The notes below the pieces were generated by a model. That model saw nothing but the letters and a program-made list of their open reading frames with translations. It was not told the DNA's origin and made no database searches. Below, one piece after another: positions 1-11,677 of a stretch of 64,000 nucleotides of DNA. The DNA is from Ailurus styani (lineage: Eukaryota; Chordata; Mammalia; Carnivora; Ailuridae). Position 1 is the stretch's first letter, and the number at the start of each line of letters is the position of its first letter. The translations under genes were made by a program, and so were the position numbers. The stretch is from positions 1,480,137 through 1,544,136 of the forward strand of contig LNAC01000162.1 in NCBI GenBank assembly GCA_002007465.1, read 5' to 3'.

Positions 1-577
1 TAAATCTCTGTATCTCCATAGTGTAGCCGGATTGTCTGTTCCTATGTCTCTGACTACTAACCCAGGAAAGTGGTGTCGCTTATCAATCAATGAAGAAAAG
101 TGCCAGTCTCGAAGTGCTGATTGTGCATGTGGGAGGGCAGCCAGACTGACAGTACCCATTAGAGGATTCAGAATGTTTATTTAATCTCAGGAAAGTCTTT
201 GGCATGAGGGTATAAATGAATAGAATAAGAAAACTCTGAACTAGAAGGCAGAGGAGTCCAGGTTTTAAATCACAGCATCCAACCATATGGTAAAGATAAC
301 AATTAATTATTTATATTTTCCAACAGAGGGTGTATGTTTAGAGATATGAATTAAAAATTGTTTGCCGTAAAACTTCCTCTTCACTTGGGATTTGTAGAAA
401 GTAAGCAGACACCTGAATATTCGTAAGTGTTCTCTACCTGTTTGAACAAATTTGATACCTTTCCATGGAGCTAATTCTCTGAATCAGTTCAGGTCTACTT
501 CTTGGAATCAACATAATTAAGAAATAAAAATGATAAATCTTCAAGTATCAGAATTTTGCTATTTACAATGAGAATTC
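1..577. other. Unassigned AT-rich DNA
   Basis: No gene, clear repeat or RNA is visible. The open frames here are short and start and stop at random with no domain-like composition. A short A/T-rich stretch lies around 300-360. Confidence 0.5.
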
Positions 578-585
578 AAAACTAG

Positions 586-783
586 GGCGCCTGGGTGGCT
601 CAGTGGGTTAAAGCCTCTGCTTTCGGCTCAGGTCATGATCTCAGGGTCCTGGGATCGAGGCCCACATCGGGCTCCCTGCTCAGCGGGGAGCCTGCTTCCC
701 CCTCTCTCTGCCTGCTTCTCTGCCTCCTTGTGATCTCTCTCCCTCTGTGAAATAAATAAAATAATAAAAAAAAACTTTAAAAA
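586..783 (+). mobile_element. Carnivore tRNA-Lys SINE (SINEC), young subfamily
   Basis: The element begins with the GGCGCCTGGGTGGCTCAG head and has the internal TTCGGCTCAGG and GGTCATGATCTCAGGGTCC blocks. A CT-rich segment and an A-rich tail (AAATAAATAAAATAAT) follow. The 8-base repeat AAAACTAG at 578-585 and 784-791 is the probable TSD. It starts with AAAA, as expected for a plus-strand insertion by L1 endonuclease. The head corresponds to the tRNA-like pol III A box region. No function beyond mobility is implied. Confidence 0.95.
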
Positions 784-1102
784 AAAACTAGATTTACTGT
801 GTTGGGTTATGAATTGGAGGCTCTCTTGATATTTTTGTCCTGTATGAGATTAGCCCTTGCTAGATTAGGGCAGAGTTGAGGACCAAACCCCAATTCCTAG
901 TGCCTAGTATTAGGTTCCCAGGGCTTCTCGACTGTTGTGTGGCTCAGTGCTCTCAGCCCTGACTCTAGGAAATGTAGGAAGGAGTTCTCTATGCCACTGA
1001 CAGTGTTGCCCAGTTCTTTCAAGAAACTTGGTCAAAACTTTCTAATTATGCGAAGGCATCAAAACGATACAATTCTCAATATTTTAATGTATGTAGTTTC
1101 TT

Positions 1103-1300
1103 CTTTTTTTAAAGATTTTATTTATTTATTTGACAGATAGAGATCACAAGTAGGCAGAGAGGCAGGCAGAGAGAGAGAGGAGGAAGCAGGCTCCTCGCTG
1201 AGCAGGGAGCCCGATGCGGGCCTCGATCCCAGGACCCTGACTGAGATCATGACCTGAGCCGAAGGCAGAGGCTTTAACCCACTGAGCCACCCAGGCGCCC
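1103..1300 (-). mobile_element. Carnivore SINE (SINEC), young subfamily
   Basis: Read on the minus strand this is a full-length can-SINE: head at 1300, CT-rich part about 1140-1190 and A-rich tail (seen as T-rich) at 1103-1135. It is flanked by TGTATGTAGTTTCTT (1088-1102) and TGTATGTAGCTTCTT (1301-1315), a 15-base TSD with one mismatch. The T-rich right end of the TSD fits a minus-strand insertion. Short open frames on both strands here are SINE translations, not genes. Confidence 0.95.
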
Positions 1301-1315
1301 TGTATGTAGCTTCTT

Positions 1316-1757
1316 GTTAGTAATTTTTTTTGCAGACCTCTGAAAGAACATAACATAGGTTCAGCTGTTATTTTTGTGACAGTCAGATGAATCTGTGCCT
1401 TCAAAGTATTACAAAAACTTGCTGAGTAGAAGATAAAAATGACACTGTTACTGTTTTTATATTTATTTCTTTACTGTTTTTGTACACTGTATAGGTCTAT
1501 GTTAAAGAATCTCTGCAGTAATCAAGATCTGTCCAGTGTAGTGTCTTGTATCCCTTTACTATCTCTGAAAATATCCCTATAAACTTTTACTTGTGTCAGG
1601 ATTTATCCCAAAACTCCTTAAGGAGGGTCCTGTAGTACAGTCTTCGTTCCCAAACTATGAGCATCTAGCCTCTAAAGATGGCACAGAGTGTTGTCAAGGG
1701 GCAGTGAGTTGAATTTCTTCACTGTCATTAGTAGATGGAACAAAAAATGTCTCCTAT
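1316..1757. other. Unassigned DNA
   Basis: No recognisable repeat or coding signal is seen between the SINE and the following MIR remnant. Confidence 0.4.
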
Positions 1758-1925
1758 TCATTTAATGGAAAGTTTATTGAATTTCTTTGTGCCACACAGT
1801 AACCCTCATAACAACCTGTAAGATAAGATATATTTTATGCCCATCTGAACAGATGAGGAAACTGGGGCACGGAGAGGTTCGAAAACTTGCCCAAGGTAAT
1901 TCAGGTAGTAATTAGTGGATGTTAA
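1758..1925 (-). mobile_element. MIR SINE remnant
   Basis: The minus-strand MIR core is visible as GATGAGGAAACTGGGGCACGG followed by GAGAGGTTCGAAAACTTGCCCAAGG, close to the reverse complement of the MIR consensus region around 'cctcagtttcctcatctg'. Upstream, AACCCTCATAACAACC matches the adjacent MIR block. The copy is diverged and lacks visible TSDs, as expected for an ancient mammalian SINE. Confidence 0.8.
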
Positions 1926-2496
1926 TGTAGCATGACTTGTACATAGGCCATCTTAATTCATATTCCACGTCTATAAATAGATAGCATTAGACAAAAATGA
2001 AATGTGTTTCTGAATTATTGGAAGTTTTGACTGGGATCTTTTGACATCACAAAACATCTTTTGACTTCATAATACACTTACCATACCCAAATAGCGAAAG
2101 TCTGCTATAGAGCCCATAACTTCTGAGAAATACCTGAATTCTTAAAGATGTCTATAATAGCTGCAAAGTACTCTCTGAGTGACCCCTCTCTACCACTGTC
2201 AGATACTAGATCTCCTGTGCAAAATAAAACTCCTAAGACAAGCCTAGTTATTTTATAATTCTCCAGGGGAAATTATGAACTGAGCCTCAATGATACTGGG
2301 AAATGATAAAAATGGCCAAATTATGGTGCTACATGAAGACACATTAGATTGGACCAAACATGAGATCTCCCTTCAAACAGTATCTGATGTCTCTCGTCAC
2401 TATTAGAGAGTATAGAAACATAACACTTAAGTCAGACTACTTGCCAGGACCTGCATGGATTCCTATTGCTCATGCTTCTATTTTTTCTAATGCCCT

Positions 2497-2499
<3 letters not shown>
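1926..2499. other. Unassigned DNA
   Basis: No gene or assignable repeat is seen. The frame starting at 2360 runs into the CT microsatellite and ends as a Leu-Ser repeat, so it is not a gene. Confidence 0.4.

Positions 2500-2534
<35 letters not shown>
2500..2534 (+). repeat. (CT)n microsatellite
   Basis: An uninterrupted CT dinucleotide array of about 17 units ends in a short T run. It is probably length-polymorphic. Confidence 0.98.
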
Positions 2535-2538
<4 letters not shown>

Positions 2539-4744
2539 ATGACTCTTCATCTTTCAACATAATTCTGGGGGAAATTTCACTTTGATTTGCATTTCCGTCT
2601 TTTTCTAAATATAAAACATCCTGATCTCTTTGGAGGAAAGGTGCTATAGGACTGTAATATAGGCATAGACTAAAATTAGAAATATCATCACATTAACATC
2701 TTTTTCCCAATAGTTTGGTACTTTTGACAATGTACTATTTTAGTGAATCATGGGGTTTCACAGTGATTGTAAATTAAAGCTTTCCTTATGAAGACTGAAA
2801 ATATGCCTGACTTGGTAAATTCTCAACTTTCTGAGAACTCCATTTAAGGGAATCAATGTTCACTGTCTCTTTTTCTTAATCTTAATATGTTATGCATGCT
2901 AAAAAAGATTTAAGTGTAAACAGTAGGTGAGTTCACTGTGCCAGGTAAATCATGACAAACTTTTGGACCATTAGCTCAAACTAATGTTTTTAGACATGGA
3001 TTTTGTTTCAGACCTAAAGAACTGAGGCAATGCAGACATATCCTTGCTTTTTTCTCACCCTCCCCAAGACCTTGCATCTACATGACAACTGAAGAACCGA
3101 AGCTCTCTACTTTCTATTATGTCTTGTCAGTAAAAGTGAGCATCACATGGATTATGCAGGAATATTTTTTCTGCATGTGTATGTTTGTTTTTCTGCCTAT
3201 TTGAAGTAATCCATTTTACTTAAAATTAGCAATACATTCTTTGACTTTCAAACTTCTAAATTAGCATTTGGAAACATAAAATTGTTTATTGGCCTGCTTT
3301 GCAGGATAAATAAATGTCTGTTCAGCCCCATTAGTTTTAAACCCATGATTTAGGATTCTTTTAAATGTGCTGAAATTAACAAGACTTAACTCTGTGGGTA
3401 CAGAAAATGACAATACGAAATAATAAGTCATGCTGAGAATTGGACATTTGACAGGATTTCAATTTTAATCTGGCCTCCCAGTTTGGGTGATCCTTCCTTT
3501 GTGGCAACAGATCAGAAAATATTTGCTTGTCAATAAATGTAGGCAGTTGCTACACCACAGCAGACCTGGGTAAGCCTGAAATTTAGAAGGTAATGCCAAG
3601 CCAGAAGAATAGCTGGAAAGAATATGGTTTGATTTTCTAAACCACTGAGTGATTTGGTAATTGTAGTTTATATTGGCAACTGAATTCAAGATGTCACAGT
3701 TTAGTACACGGCTAAGGTCAGTTATTACTTCATTATAATTATCCAGGGGCATCATTATACTATTTTTGATTTAGTTTTTTCTTCTGAGATCTAAAAAATT
3801 ATAAATCTGTCCCAGTCTGTATTATACACCTATTTATGTTAAGTTACCCAAAAGAAAGTGCTAATTTGAATTCTTATATGTGGAATTTAAAGCAATTCAC
3901 AATAAAGTAAGCGTGCATTCTCTGCATGTGAGTTACCTTAAATAAGCTTGTAGAGAAAATTCATACTATAATTAATAATTTTAGGGAAATGTTTGTCTAA
4001 TTAAGAGAATAAATCACTTCCAAACCTTTACAATTACCGTTTACATTCAGCCAATTAATAATTAGAATTCATTCTTATTTATTAATTAATATTAAAACAT
4101 TTAGAGTCACTATTCCAAAACTCAATGTCTCTTTTTAAAATATCTTTATTTTTGAAATTATATAGGATATTTCTATTTATAGAAGTATCACATTGTATAA
4201 ATACTTCATTTGATTGGATTAGCAGATTGTTAATTAATGTTTCATAACTAATTTTCCTCATTAGTTTGGATAACTATTATAACTGATTTGCCAATGAATA
4301 GTCTGTAGTATGAAGGGAATTAGTTTTTTTCAGAGCAGGGAGTTCACAAATATAATTTTATTCAGTAGTATAAGGGATTTTTTTTAATCAACCACTTCAG
4401 TACCATTTCTAGTAATTAGTAAAACTGACTAGCAGTAGATCATCTTAGAACAGTGCTTACTAGTCTGAACACTAGAGTCAGAGTCAGTCAAATCCTGACT
4501 CATGCTCTCACTTTTGTGGTTCCTCTGCCTTAGCACTGTTGGTTGAGTCCTCAGCCATTCTTGCTAGGAATGCAAAGTCCCTGGAAGTGTCCCTGTCCCA
4601 GAAGTATTCTACTACTACTTAGAGAGCCCCCCTTAATTTAAACTTAACAGTAATTTTTCTGACTTTTAAACTTCCATGTTAGTGTAAACTTGTTTATTGG
4701 CTCATTTTACAGAACAAAATAATTGTCTTTACAGTCAGTCCTGA
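2535..4744. other. Unassigned AT-rich DNA, 2.2 kb
   Basis: No coding exon, SINE or L1 is recognised. The segment around 3960-4300 is especially A/T-rich with many TTAATTA-type words. The frame at 3465-3755 (minus) has no recognisable domain and ordinary non-coding composition. Confidence 0.4.
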
Positions 4745-4826
4745 TAGTTTAGGAATCTACCACTTACTTGCTTTGTGCATCTAGACTCCCAGAACTGAGT
4801 TTTCTTGTCTATAAAATGAAGACTAT
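4745..4826 (+). mobile_element. MIR remnant, split by a SINE
   Basis: The words CCACTTACTTGCTTTGTGCA and TTTTCTTGTCTATAAAATGAAGA follow the MIR core order (gctctgccacttactagctgtgtg ... tttcctcatctgtaaaatgg). The copy is interrupted immediately afterwards by a SINE, and the duplicated ATAAAATGA block resumes at 4991. Confidence 0.6.
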
Positions 4827-4990
4827 GGGGCACCTGGGTGGCTCAGTTGGTTGAGCATCTGACTCTTGATTTCAGCTCATGTCATGATCTCAGGGTTGTG
4901 AGATGGAGCCTTGTGTCAGCTTGAGATTCTCTCTCTCCTTCTCCCTCTGTCCCTCCCTCCTTTTTTCTAAAACAAACAAACAAATATCTT
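4827..4990 (+). mobile_element. Carnivore SINE (SINEC), older subfamily
   Basis: The head GGGGCACCTGGGTGGCTCAG is followed by TTGGTTGAGCATCTGACTC, the older can-SINE form shared across carnivores. A CT-rich region and an (AAAC)n tail follow. Flanking ATAAAATGAAGACTAT (4811-4826) and ATAAAATGAGGAATAT (4991-5006) form a TSD with 14 of 16 matches. The insertion split a MIR. Confidence 0.93.
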
Positions 4991-5006
4991 ATAAAATGAG
5001 GAATAT

Positions 5007-7482
5007 AGTAGACCCAATGTATATTATAAATTGTAAATAGTATTTTGATGTTTTGGTTTCCTCTTTAAAAATGTCTTGATTCTTTTGTGATAGAATTGTG
5101 AGGGGGCATAAATAGTCAAAGGCAGAAAGAAAAGTGTTAATGACTGGACTTGAGAAATCTGAAGTTAGGAAATCACCTCCTGTACAGCCATAATATATGT
5201 ATAGTGGCCAATTTCAAATATAAGGATAAACAATACAATCATGTTTCAAATATGGGAATATTTTCATTTTGTTACTTAGAATTGTAAACTTAAATAGCAT
5301 TCTGATTCAGTGTTTATTACTAATACATTAAAATATAATTTAAAATATTAATCTAATGACATATTTATTGGAAGACAGACAAGCATATTTTAAATCATCC
5401 AAAAAGTAAGAGTTAAAGATATTTAGACTATAAGTGTATTGTGTTTGTTTACCATATTCAGTCTTAGAAATTGGATACATCACACATTATATATAATAAA
5501 TCTCAGTTAAGCCAAATATAGCATTTACTTAATCAGAGTAGCTTATGTTCCAACCAATTCAGAGGAAAATGAATTTTAATATTTTGTAAGTTCAAAACAG
5601 TGAGATTCTATATTTAAAAATATGTACATTTAAATTTATATGTGTATATGTACATAAATACACACATATATAAAATACATATATATTTAGAGTTAAAATA
5701 GCATAAGACTATTGTGATTGAGGTAGTGAGAAACAGAACAAAACAAGAAAGTCCGGTTTTAATTTTATTGTCAGATATAATAAAGTCTAACTGACCAGGT
5801 TTACTTCTTTGATGGTATTTTCTATAGGCCTGTTTTTGAGTAGTATGTCCTTTTATTTACAGTTTTTTGTGTTTGTTTTGGCCTTTCCTTTTTCTGGTTC
5901 TGTTGGTTTGTCCATACTCATTTTTCCTGGGAATGAGATGTCTCTGGAAATACTGTCATTCCTATAGAACTTCATGACAGTAATAACATTTGGATTTCTA
6001 TGGAATTTCTTATAGCAGTCCTTGTTCTGTATGTAATACATGAATCACATTTACACATATACAAAAACATACATAACTTTCATTTAAGTTGAACAGTTCT
6101 TGGTTGCCAAAATAATAATGCCATTTTGGGGGGCGGGTAGAAACAATTGGATTTATCCTTGAGAAATCTTGAATAGCACTATTTTTAACCTTCAGTATTT
6201 CTGTTTGGGAATAATGGTAAACATTGAAAAACATAGTCCCTTATAAATATGTTTTAGTATATTTCAATCCACCTCCCCTAAATGCTATTTAAAAATTTTC
6301 TTTTAGCATGTCATTGTACATCTTAGAGTCATCACTAGGAGTGAAAACACAATTTCTAACAGTTTTAGTGACTAAGATCTTGTTCTGGGGAAGCCAGTGC
6401 TCTTGGGTAACCATTTGCAGTACCATGATCTGCTAATGTTTCTCCATGAAGAATGACCCCACCCACTGAAAGATAAAGAATGTCTTACTTTCTGTGACCA
6501 TAAGACAACTTGTATCACTCTTGTCCATGCAACCTCTCCTCTGTAAGTGGCCTTACACATATGTCCTAGTGCCAAGATCTCCCAGGGGAAACTCCCTGGA
6601 CTCTAGAGGGAGATCACACCCTGCAATTTTGGCAATCTGGGAGCGTATCAATTTCCAGAAGTCCTGAATAGGGGGCAGTTCTCACCATATGTGCCTAAGT
6701 GTACCCCTTTCACTATATCCTCCTCCATGATTGTCAGGACTGTTATCAAATGTTTCCCTGATATTATTAGATGTTAGGAACCACTGACTACAGGGTGAGC
6801 TCTGAATCTAAGAGCAGTTTTATTACATGATATTCAGGAATACATAGCATAACTTTTGCCTTTAATTTTGCTGCCAAATTCCGTGTAAAAGAAATATTCC
6901 ACTTTTTAGGAGAAATACGATTTTGGAAAGGGCTTTGTTTTTAATATATCCCTTAGCAGCAGTTATGAATTGCACTGAAGTAAGTTTGTCTCATGTTTTC
7001 TGGTGTAGCAGATCAGAAGAAAGAAGGAAAATAATGAAAGCAGCCGAGATATTTGAGGTGGTCATCTTTTTGCAAGTAATTATAGATTTTGTTTATCAGA
7101 GTTAATAAAAATAAGAAATAGCACCATTACTTGACATTTAGACATTGTTTTGAATCTACTAATGTAAGATTTATTTCCAATAGGTTAAATTTCTGCATAA
7201 ATTCAACATAATTTTTTTCAGGAACAGATAAAATCTGAATATTTTGAAATGGAAATTTTATGATCACTAGTATTTTATGTCTACATTTGTATCTATTCTC
7301 GGGTGTTGAAAGTAATAATACCGAGGAAACATGGGAGAAAAATAGCCCTATTGATTTGTTGCAGTACCATCCTCTTTTAATAAGTGTAATCATGATAAAA
7401 ATTTTAAGTCTTTAAAGTTGTGAATTATTTCTAGAAAATACCATGACCATGCTAATTGCATGTGTTCATGAAGTTATTTACT
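5007..7482. other. Unassigned AT-rich DNA, 2.5 kb
   Basis: No coding gene is recognised. A low-complexity stretch of TATA/TACA words lies at about 5620-5690. Several 60-90 codon frames occur (for example minus strand 6010-6234 and 7127-7393), but none shows a domain or a convincing exon structure. Confidence 0.4.
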
Positions 7483-7506
7483 CATTCTGACCATAGTGCT
7501 CTATTT

Positions 7507-7620
7507 CTTTTTAAAGTTTTTATTTAAATTCCAGTTAGTTAATATACAGTGTACTGTTAGTTTCAGAAGTGAACTTAGTGATTCAACACTTACATTCAAC
7601 ACCTGGTGGTCAAAGACTCA
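7507..7620 (-). mobile_element. Short 5'-truncated L1 3' end
   Basis: The minus-strand sequence matches the carnivore L1 3' end: AATTCCAGTTAGTTAATATA, GTTTCAGAAGTG and GTGATTCAACACTTACATTC appear in order on the plus strand. It is flanked by CATTCTGACCATAGTGC (7483-7499, plus CTCTATTT) and CATTCTGACCATGTGC (7621-7636, plus TCTATTT), a TSD of about 23-24 bases with one base missing. The insertion is only about 114 bases, so it is a severely 5'-truncated copy. Confidence 0.85.
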
Positions 7621-7711
7621 CATTCTGACCATGTGCTCTATTTTTTTTTTAACACTCTATTATCAGTTGATTCTCTCCATTATAGACTTAAGGTTTACTA
7701 TGGAGTAGGAA

Positions 7712-8405
7712 GGGCACTAGTCATTCAACATACATTTGCTGAGCATTTATATTTATATTGCAGGAATTTGGAAAGCACTAGAAATTCTTCTGGGATCAAG
7801 GCCAAGACAGTCATGGTCTTTACCATCATCATCTTTATCTCTGGCAGGGGACATACACACACAAGTATCCAGGCAATTACATATTGTGTGATAAAGTGTC
7901 ATGGTGGAAGTACATGTTACTTTGGCAGCATCATCAGGGAGAGAGGGAAAGAACTCAATCAGGACATCAAGGGGAATGGGAAGACAGCCTGAAAGAAATA
8001 TTCAGGTTGATCCCTGAAGGGACAGTGAGCCAAGTGCAAAGATAAGCAGATGAGGAAGAATATAGTACTGGGATGGCGCTGGGGTGGGGAGAGGATGAAG
8101 AGGGAAGGAAATTTTACAGGAATGAGGTGGAGATGGCTGGAGAATGGAGTAATGAAGGGTTTGAAATCACATTAAAGAACTTGCATTTCATCTTGAGGGC
8201 AATGGGAGACACTGAATTAAAGATGGTTCCTGAATCAGTATATATATCTCCTTGGGCTGCCATGAAAGGATCATAACACAGGAGAAAAAATGGAGTGACC
8301 AGTCAAAAGGTGGCTGCAGTAGGCTAGGTCAGAGATGACAGCAACCTGAACTAAGATGTATCAGTGGATATGGATAGAAACATGTTCAAAACATTTCTTA
8401 GACTT
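7712..8405 (-). mobile_element. L2 LINE remnant
   Basis: GTCATTCAACATACATTTGC at the left is the reverse complement of the L2 3' terminus. Downstream words such as AAGTGCAAAG and GGCAATGGGAGACACTG, and the block around GTCAGAGATGACAGCAACC, keep the order of the L2 minus-strand sequence. The 128-codon plus frame here is antisense to this remnant and is not a gene. Confidence 0.75.
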
Positions 8406-8524
8406 GGTTGAATGTTAAATGTAGGTGGGAGGACTGTCTAATATGGCACACAATTTTCTGTTTGAGCACTGGGTATTTGAGAAAGAAAAAATAAGAGCCA
8501 GAGAGGGCTTAGAAGAAGATTTCT

Positions 8525-8850
8525 TCATTAGCTCATATTTATTTAATGCTTACTATCTGCCACTTACTATTGGACTAAGTGCTAGGAATATAGCATTAAA
8601 ACAAAAAGACAAAATTTTCTGCCCTCAAAGAGGTTCACCATATTAAATGAGTTGAATGTTAAGGAGAAAAAAAAGTAAAAAAGAAAGATGGGAAATGTGA
8701 ACAGTAACAGGGAGAGGGCATTACAATTTTGCTTAGGGTAGCCAAGGAAGGCTGCACTGAGACAGTGAAATTTGGGTAAAGAAGGTAAGGAAGGCAGCCA
8801 TGGGGATGGTAGGGAATGGCATGCAGAGAGGGGCCAGCAAGAATAAGGCT
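8525..8850 (-). mobile_element. L2 LINE remnant
   Basis: TATTTAATGCTTACTATCTG with AAGTGCTAGGAATATAGC is the reverse complement of the L2 3' end. GCCAAGGAAGGCTGCACTGA further right matches the conserved L2 block normally reading ggaaggcctcactgag. It may belong to the same ancient L2 as the previous copy or be a second one. Confidence 0.75.
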
Positions 8851-9129
8851 CTGCTAAATACTTCTAAAGTTAGTCCCGATTTATCTCTGTTTATCTTAAA
8901 GTGTGTATCCTATATAAAAATTTGTTTCCAACACCAAGTTTATTAAAATATTTTTGTATATTATCTTCTAAATTCTGTATTGTTTTGCTTTGAGCATTAG
9001 GTCTATAATTTATCAGATTTGATTTTTATGTATAGTTTAAGGAAGAAATTACTTTTACCTTCTGTATGTTTGTAATTCATGTACTCTGTATATAATTATA
9101 TTTCACAATTATAAAATATTTTATAACTT

Positions 9130-10075
9130 TTATAGCTTTAACAAATGTTTGAGATAATTGTAGATTCACATGAAGTTGTAAGAAATGATACAGATCAATG
9201 TACACTTTACCTGATTTGCACTCTACCTCTCCACTCCATAACATTGTGTGATAGTACAATATCACAACTAGGAAATTGATATTAATATAATGCATTAATC
9301 TTATTTATATTTCCCCAATTTTACATGTAATTGTGTGTGTATACAATTAATTCTATGCAATTTTATCACATGTGTAGGTATAAATAGCTCCACAGTAAAG
9401 ACGTAGAACAGTTCTATTACCGAAGATCCATTCTGTTTCCTTTTTATAACCACACTGGCCTCCCTCCTGCCATCTCTACCATTCTAACCTCTTGTAATCA
9501 CTAGTCTGTTCTCTATCTTTATAATTTAGACATCTGAGAATGTTATGTAAATGGAATTATACTGTATATAACCTTTGTGGATTGGCATTTTTCACTCAAT
9601 GGAATTCCCTTGAGATTTATCCAAGTGGTTGCTTTTCTCAATAATTTGCTACTTTATTATTTCTGAGTAATAGTCTGTAGTATGGATATACCACAGTTCT
9701 TTTAACCATTCATCCCATGAAGAAAGCTGCTGTGAACAGTCATGCACCAATTCTTGTGTGAACTTAAGTTTTTATATCTCTGAAATTAAGGCTCAAGGAA
9801 CCAATTGCTGGTCTCCTATATAGTTTTATAAAAACAAGTAAAAAAAAACCTGCCAAACTGTACCATTTTATGGTCCTACCAGCAATGTACGAGTGATTCC
9901 ATTTCTCTGCATTCTTGCCAGCATTTGGTATTGTCGCCATAACTTATTTAATCATTCTGTAGGAGTCTACTAAATATCTCACTGTGGTTTAATTTGTAAT
10001 TCCCTAATGACTAGCAGTGTTGTACAAGTTTTCATGTGTTTATTTGCCATCTATCTGTGTGTAAGATTTTTTTAA
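9130..10075 (-). mobile_element. Ancient L1 (L1M-type) 3' portion
   Basis: A long minus-strand L1 relic of about 0.95 kb. The plus strand shows GATTCACATGAAGTTGTAAG, CAATATCACAACTAGG, TGCAATTTTATCACATGTGT, AATGTTATGTAAATGGAATT and TTTCATGTGTTTATTTGCCA, in the order found in old mammalian L1 3' ends. No frame survives. The right end fades near 10070. Confidence 0.8.
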
Positions 10076-10104
10076 AATTTTGAGGTGAAGTGTTGCCTAA
10101 CATG

Positions 10105-10425
10105 TTTTAGGACAGTCAGTGTGGCTGGATAATGAATAAAGTAATAGGAAATGAAGTAAGAGACATACTGTACCTTTTATTTTAAGAGCTGATGAATGAC
10201 ATAAGCTGAACTGTCTTTTTCACTGGACTGTTCTATGTTGAGCATAACAAAAGAGAGGTAGGGCATAAGGATGGAGACCACTTATGAAGCTATTATATTT
10301 AGCCGGTTGAATAACAGTGGTGACTTAGATGGAAAGAATAGCAGGGGAAGTAGTGAGAAGTAGCTGAATTCGGTATATATTTCAAAAGTAGAGTCAAATG
10401 AATATCCTGATAGATTAAAATGTTT
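10105..10425 (-). mobile_element. L2 LINE remnant
   Basis: GTCAGTGTGGCTGGATAATG and the block GAAGCTATTATATTTAGCC ... GGTGACTTAGATGGA ... ATTCGGTATATATTTCAAAAGTAGAGTC follow the minus-strand L2 reverse-transcriptase region in order. The divergence is high and no frame survives. Confidence 0.6.
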
Positions 10426-11243
10426 TAAGTGGGAAGAGACTCAGCAAATTCAAATGCTGATTAGAGACCATAATTGTTCATATGGAAGCAGAAAGGAAAT
10501 TCATATGGAACCAGAGCAAAGATGAAATAATTAGCCTTTAATAGAAAGATTAAGAATGGAGGTTGGAAATGGGAAGAGTAGAAGGTGTGAAATAAGACTG
10601 CCTGAGTATAGATGTCTCTGAACCCTACTCTTAAATGTGGCCATTTCAGCACTGGTATGTAGGGAACAAGAAAATGGGGGTATGAACTCCAGGAGAAACT
10701 CTGGGACTTGGGCAGCCTTGAAAAACTCGTGTGCCACAAATTCTCCCTCCAAATAGACACATTTGAGTGATTTTTTTACTACAGTCCTTCTGGGAAACTG
10801 TGTCAGTAAATTTTAAAGACAAAATTTTAACAATGGAGTGTGGAGAAAGAAGAAGAGAAAGGCAGGGACGTACATCGTAAGAAAACCTTTGAAATACTAT
10901 GGTGCATGCTTGGCACTGACAATGTTCTAACAGAAATATCTACAATTAACCTGAGCTATTTCTTTTTTAATGCCTTATTTTTTTCATTTATTTGGTACTT
11001 ATTGTGTATCTAGCCTTAGACAAAATATTATGGACCTGACTATTATGTAATTGTTTAAAAATTGATTTGTATTATTTAAATATGCTTTAGAATGTCTTAG
11101 AATAACAACATTATTGCAAATGAGACTTACTAAAAAATTTTAAAACCATGAGCAAATGCTCATCATAAAAATATATAGAAAATTTCAGCATGAGTAGTAT
11201 AATTTCATTTAAAAATACTTTTTAAAGTATACTCAAATATTGA
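10426..11243. other. Unassigned AT-rich DNA
   Basis: No gene is visible. The minus frames at 10461-10760 overlap each other in different phases and show no domain. TTTATTTGGTACTTATTGTG near 10987 could be a weak L2 or MIR trace. Confidence 0.35.
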
Positions 11244-11284
11244 GGCACTTGGGTGGTGCAGTTGATTAAAACTCTGTCTCTTGG
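11244..11284 (+). mobile_element. Older carnivore SINE, 5' part (split)
   Basis: GGCACTTGGGTGGTGCAGTT followed by GATTAAAACTCTGTCTCTTGG is the head of an older can-SINE. It is cut at this point by a younger SINE and resumes at 11678 with TTTCAGCTCAGGTTGTGATC. Confidence 0.9.
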
Positions 11285-11660
11285 GCGCCTGGGTGGCTCA
11301 GTAGGTTAAAGCTTCTGCTTTCGGCTCAGGTCATGATCTCAGNNNNNNNNNNNNNNNNNNNNNNNNNNNNNNNNNNNNNNNNNNNNNNNNNNNNNNNNNN
11401 NNNNNNNNNNNNNNNNNNNNNNNNNNNNNNNNNNNNNNNNNNNNNNNNNNNNNNNNNNNNNNNNNNNNNNNNNNNNNNNNNNNNNNNNNNNNNNNNNNNN
11501 NNNNNNNNNNNNNNNNNNNNNNNNNNNNNNNNNNNNNNNNNNNNNNNNNNNNNNNNNNNNNNNNNNNNNNNNNNNNNNNNNNNNNNNNNNNNNNNNNNNN
11601 NNNNNNNNNNNNNNNNNNNNNNAAAATCTTTAAAAAAAAAAAAAACAAAAAAAAAAAAAA
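11285..11660 (+). mobile_element. Young carnivore SINE nested in an older SINE, interrupted by an assembly gap
   Basis: The visible left part reads GGCGCCTGGGTGGCTCAGTA up to GGTCATGATCTCAG, and the right part is AAAATCTTTAAAA plus an A-rich tail. The copy is flanked by the 17-base perfect TSD AAAACTCTGTCTCTTGG at 11268-11284 and 11661-11677. The middle is replaced by 280 N. A normal young SINE would need only about 120-140 bases there, so the gap length is probably an estimate or hides extra sequence. Confidence 0.93.
11343..11622. other. Assembly gap (280 N)
   Basis: This is a run of 280 undetermined bases. The long frames reported across it on both strands are artefacts of N. Confidence 1.
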
Positions 11661-11677
11661 AAAACTCTGTCTCTTGG

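Noticed and set aside
585..660. tRNA-like head of SINEs (tRNA gene calls)
   Set aside because: The GGCGCCTGGGTGGCTCAG head and internal blocks derive from tRNA-Lys but belong to full SINEs with A-rich tails and TSDs. They cannot fold as complete tRNAs.
2500..2534. CRISPR-like or satellite array
   Set aside because: It is a plain dinucleotide repeat with no spacers. No spaced direct-repeat array was seen anywhere in the window.
7606..7992. 128-codon plus frame
   Set aside because: It overlaps a short L1 TSD and then an L2 relic in antisense.
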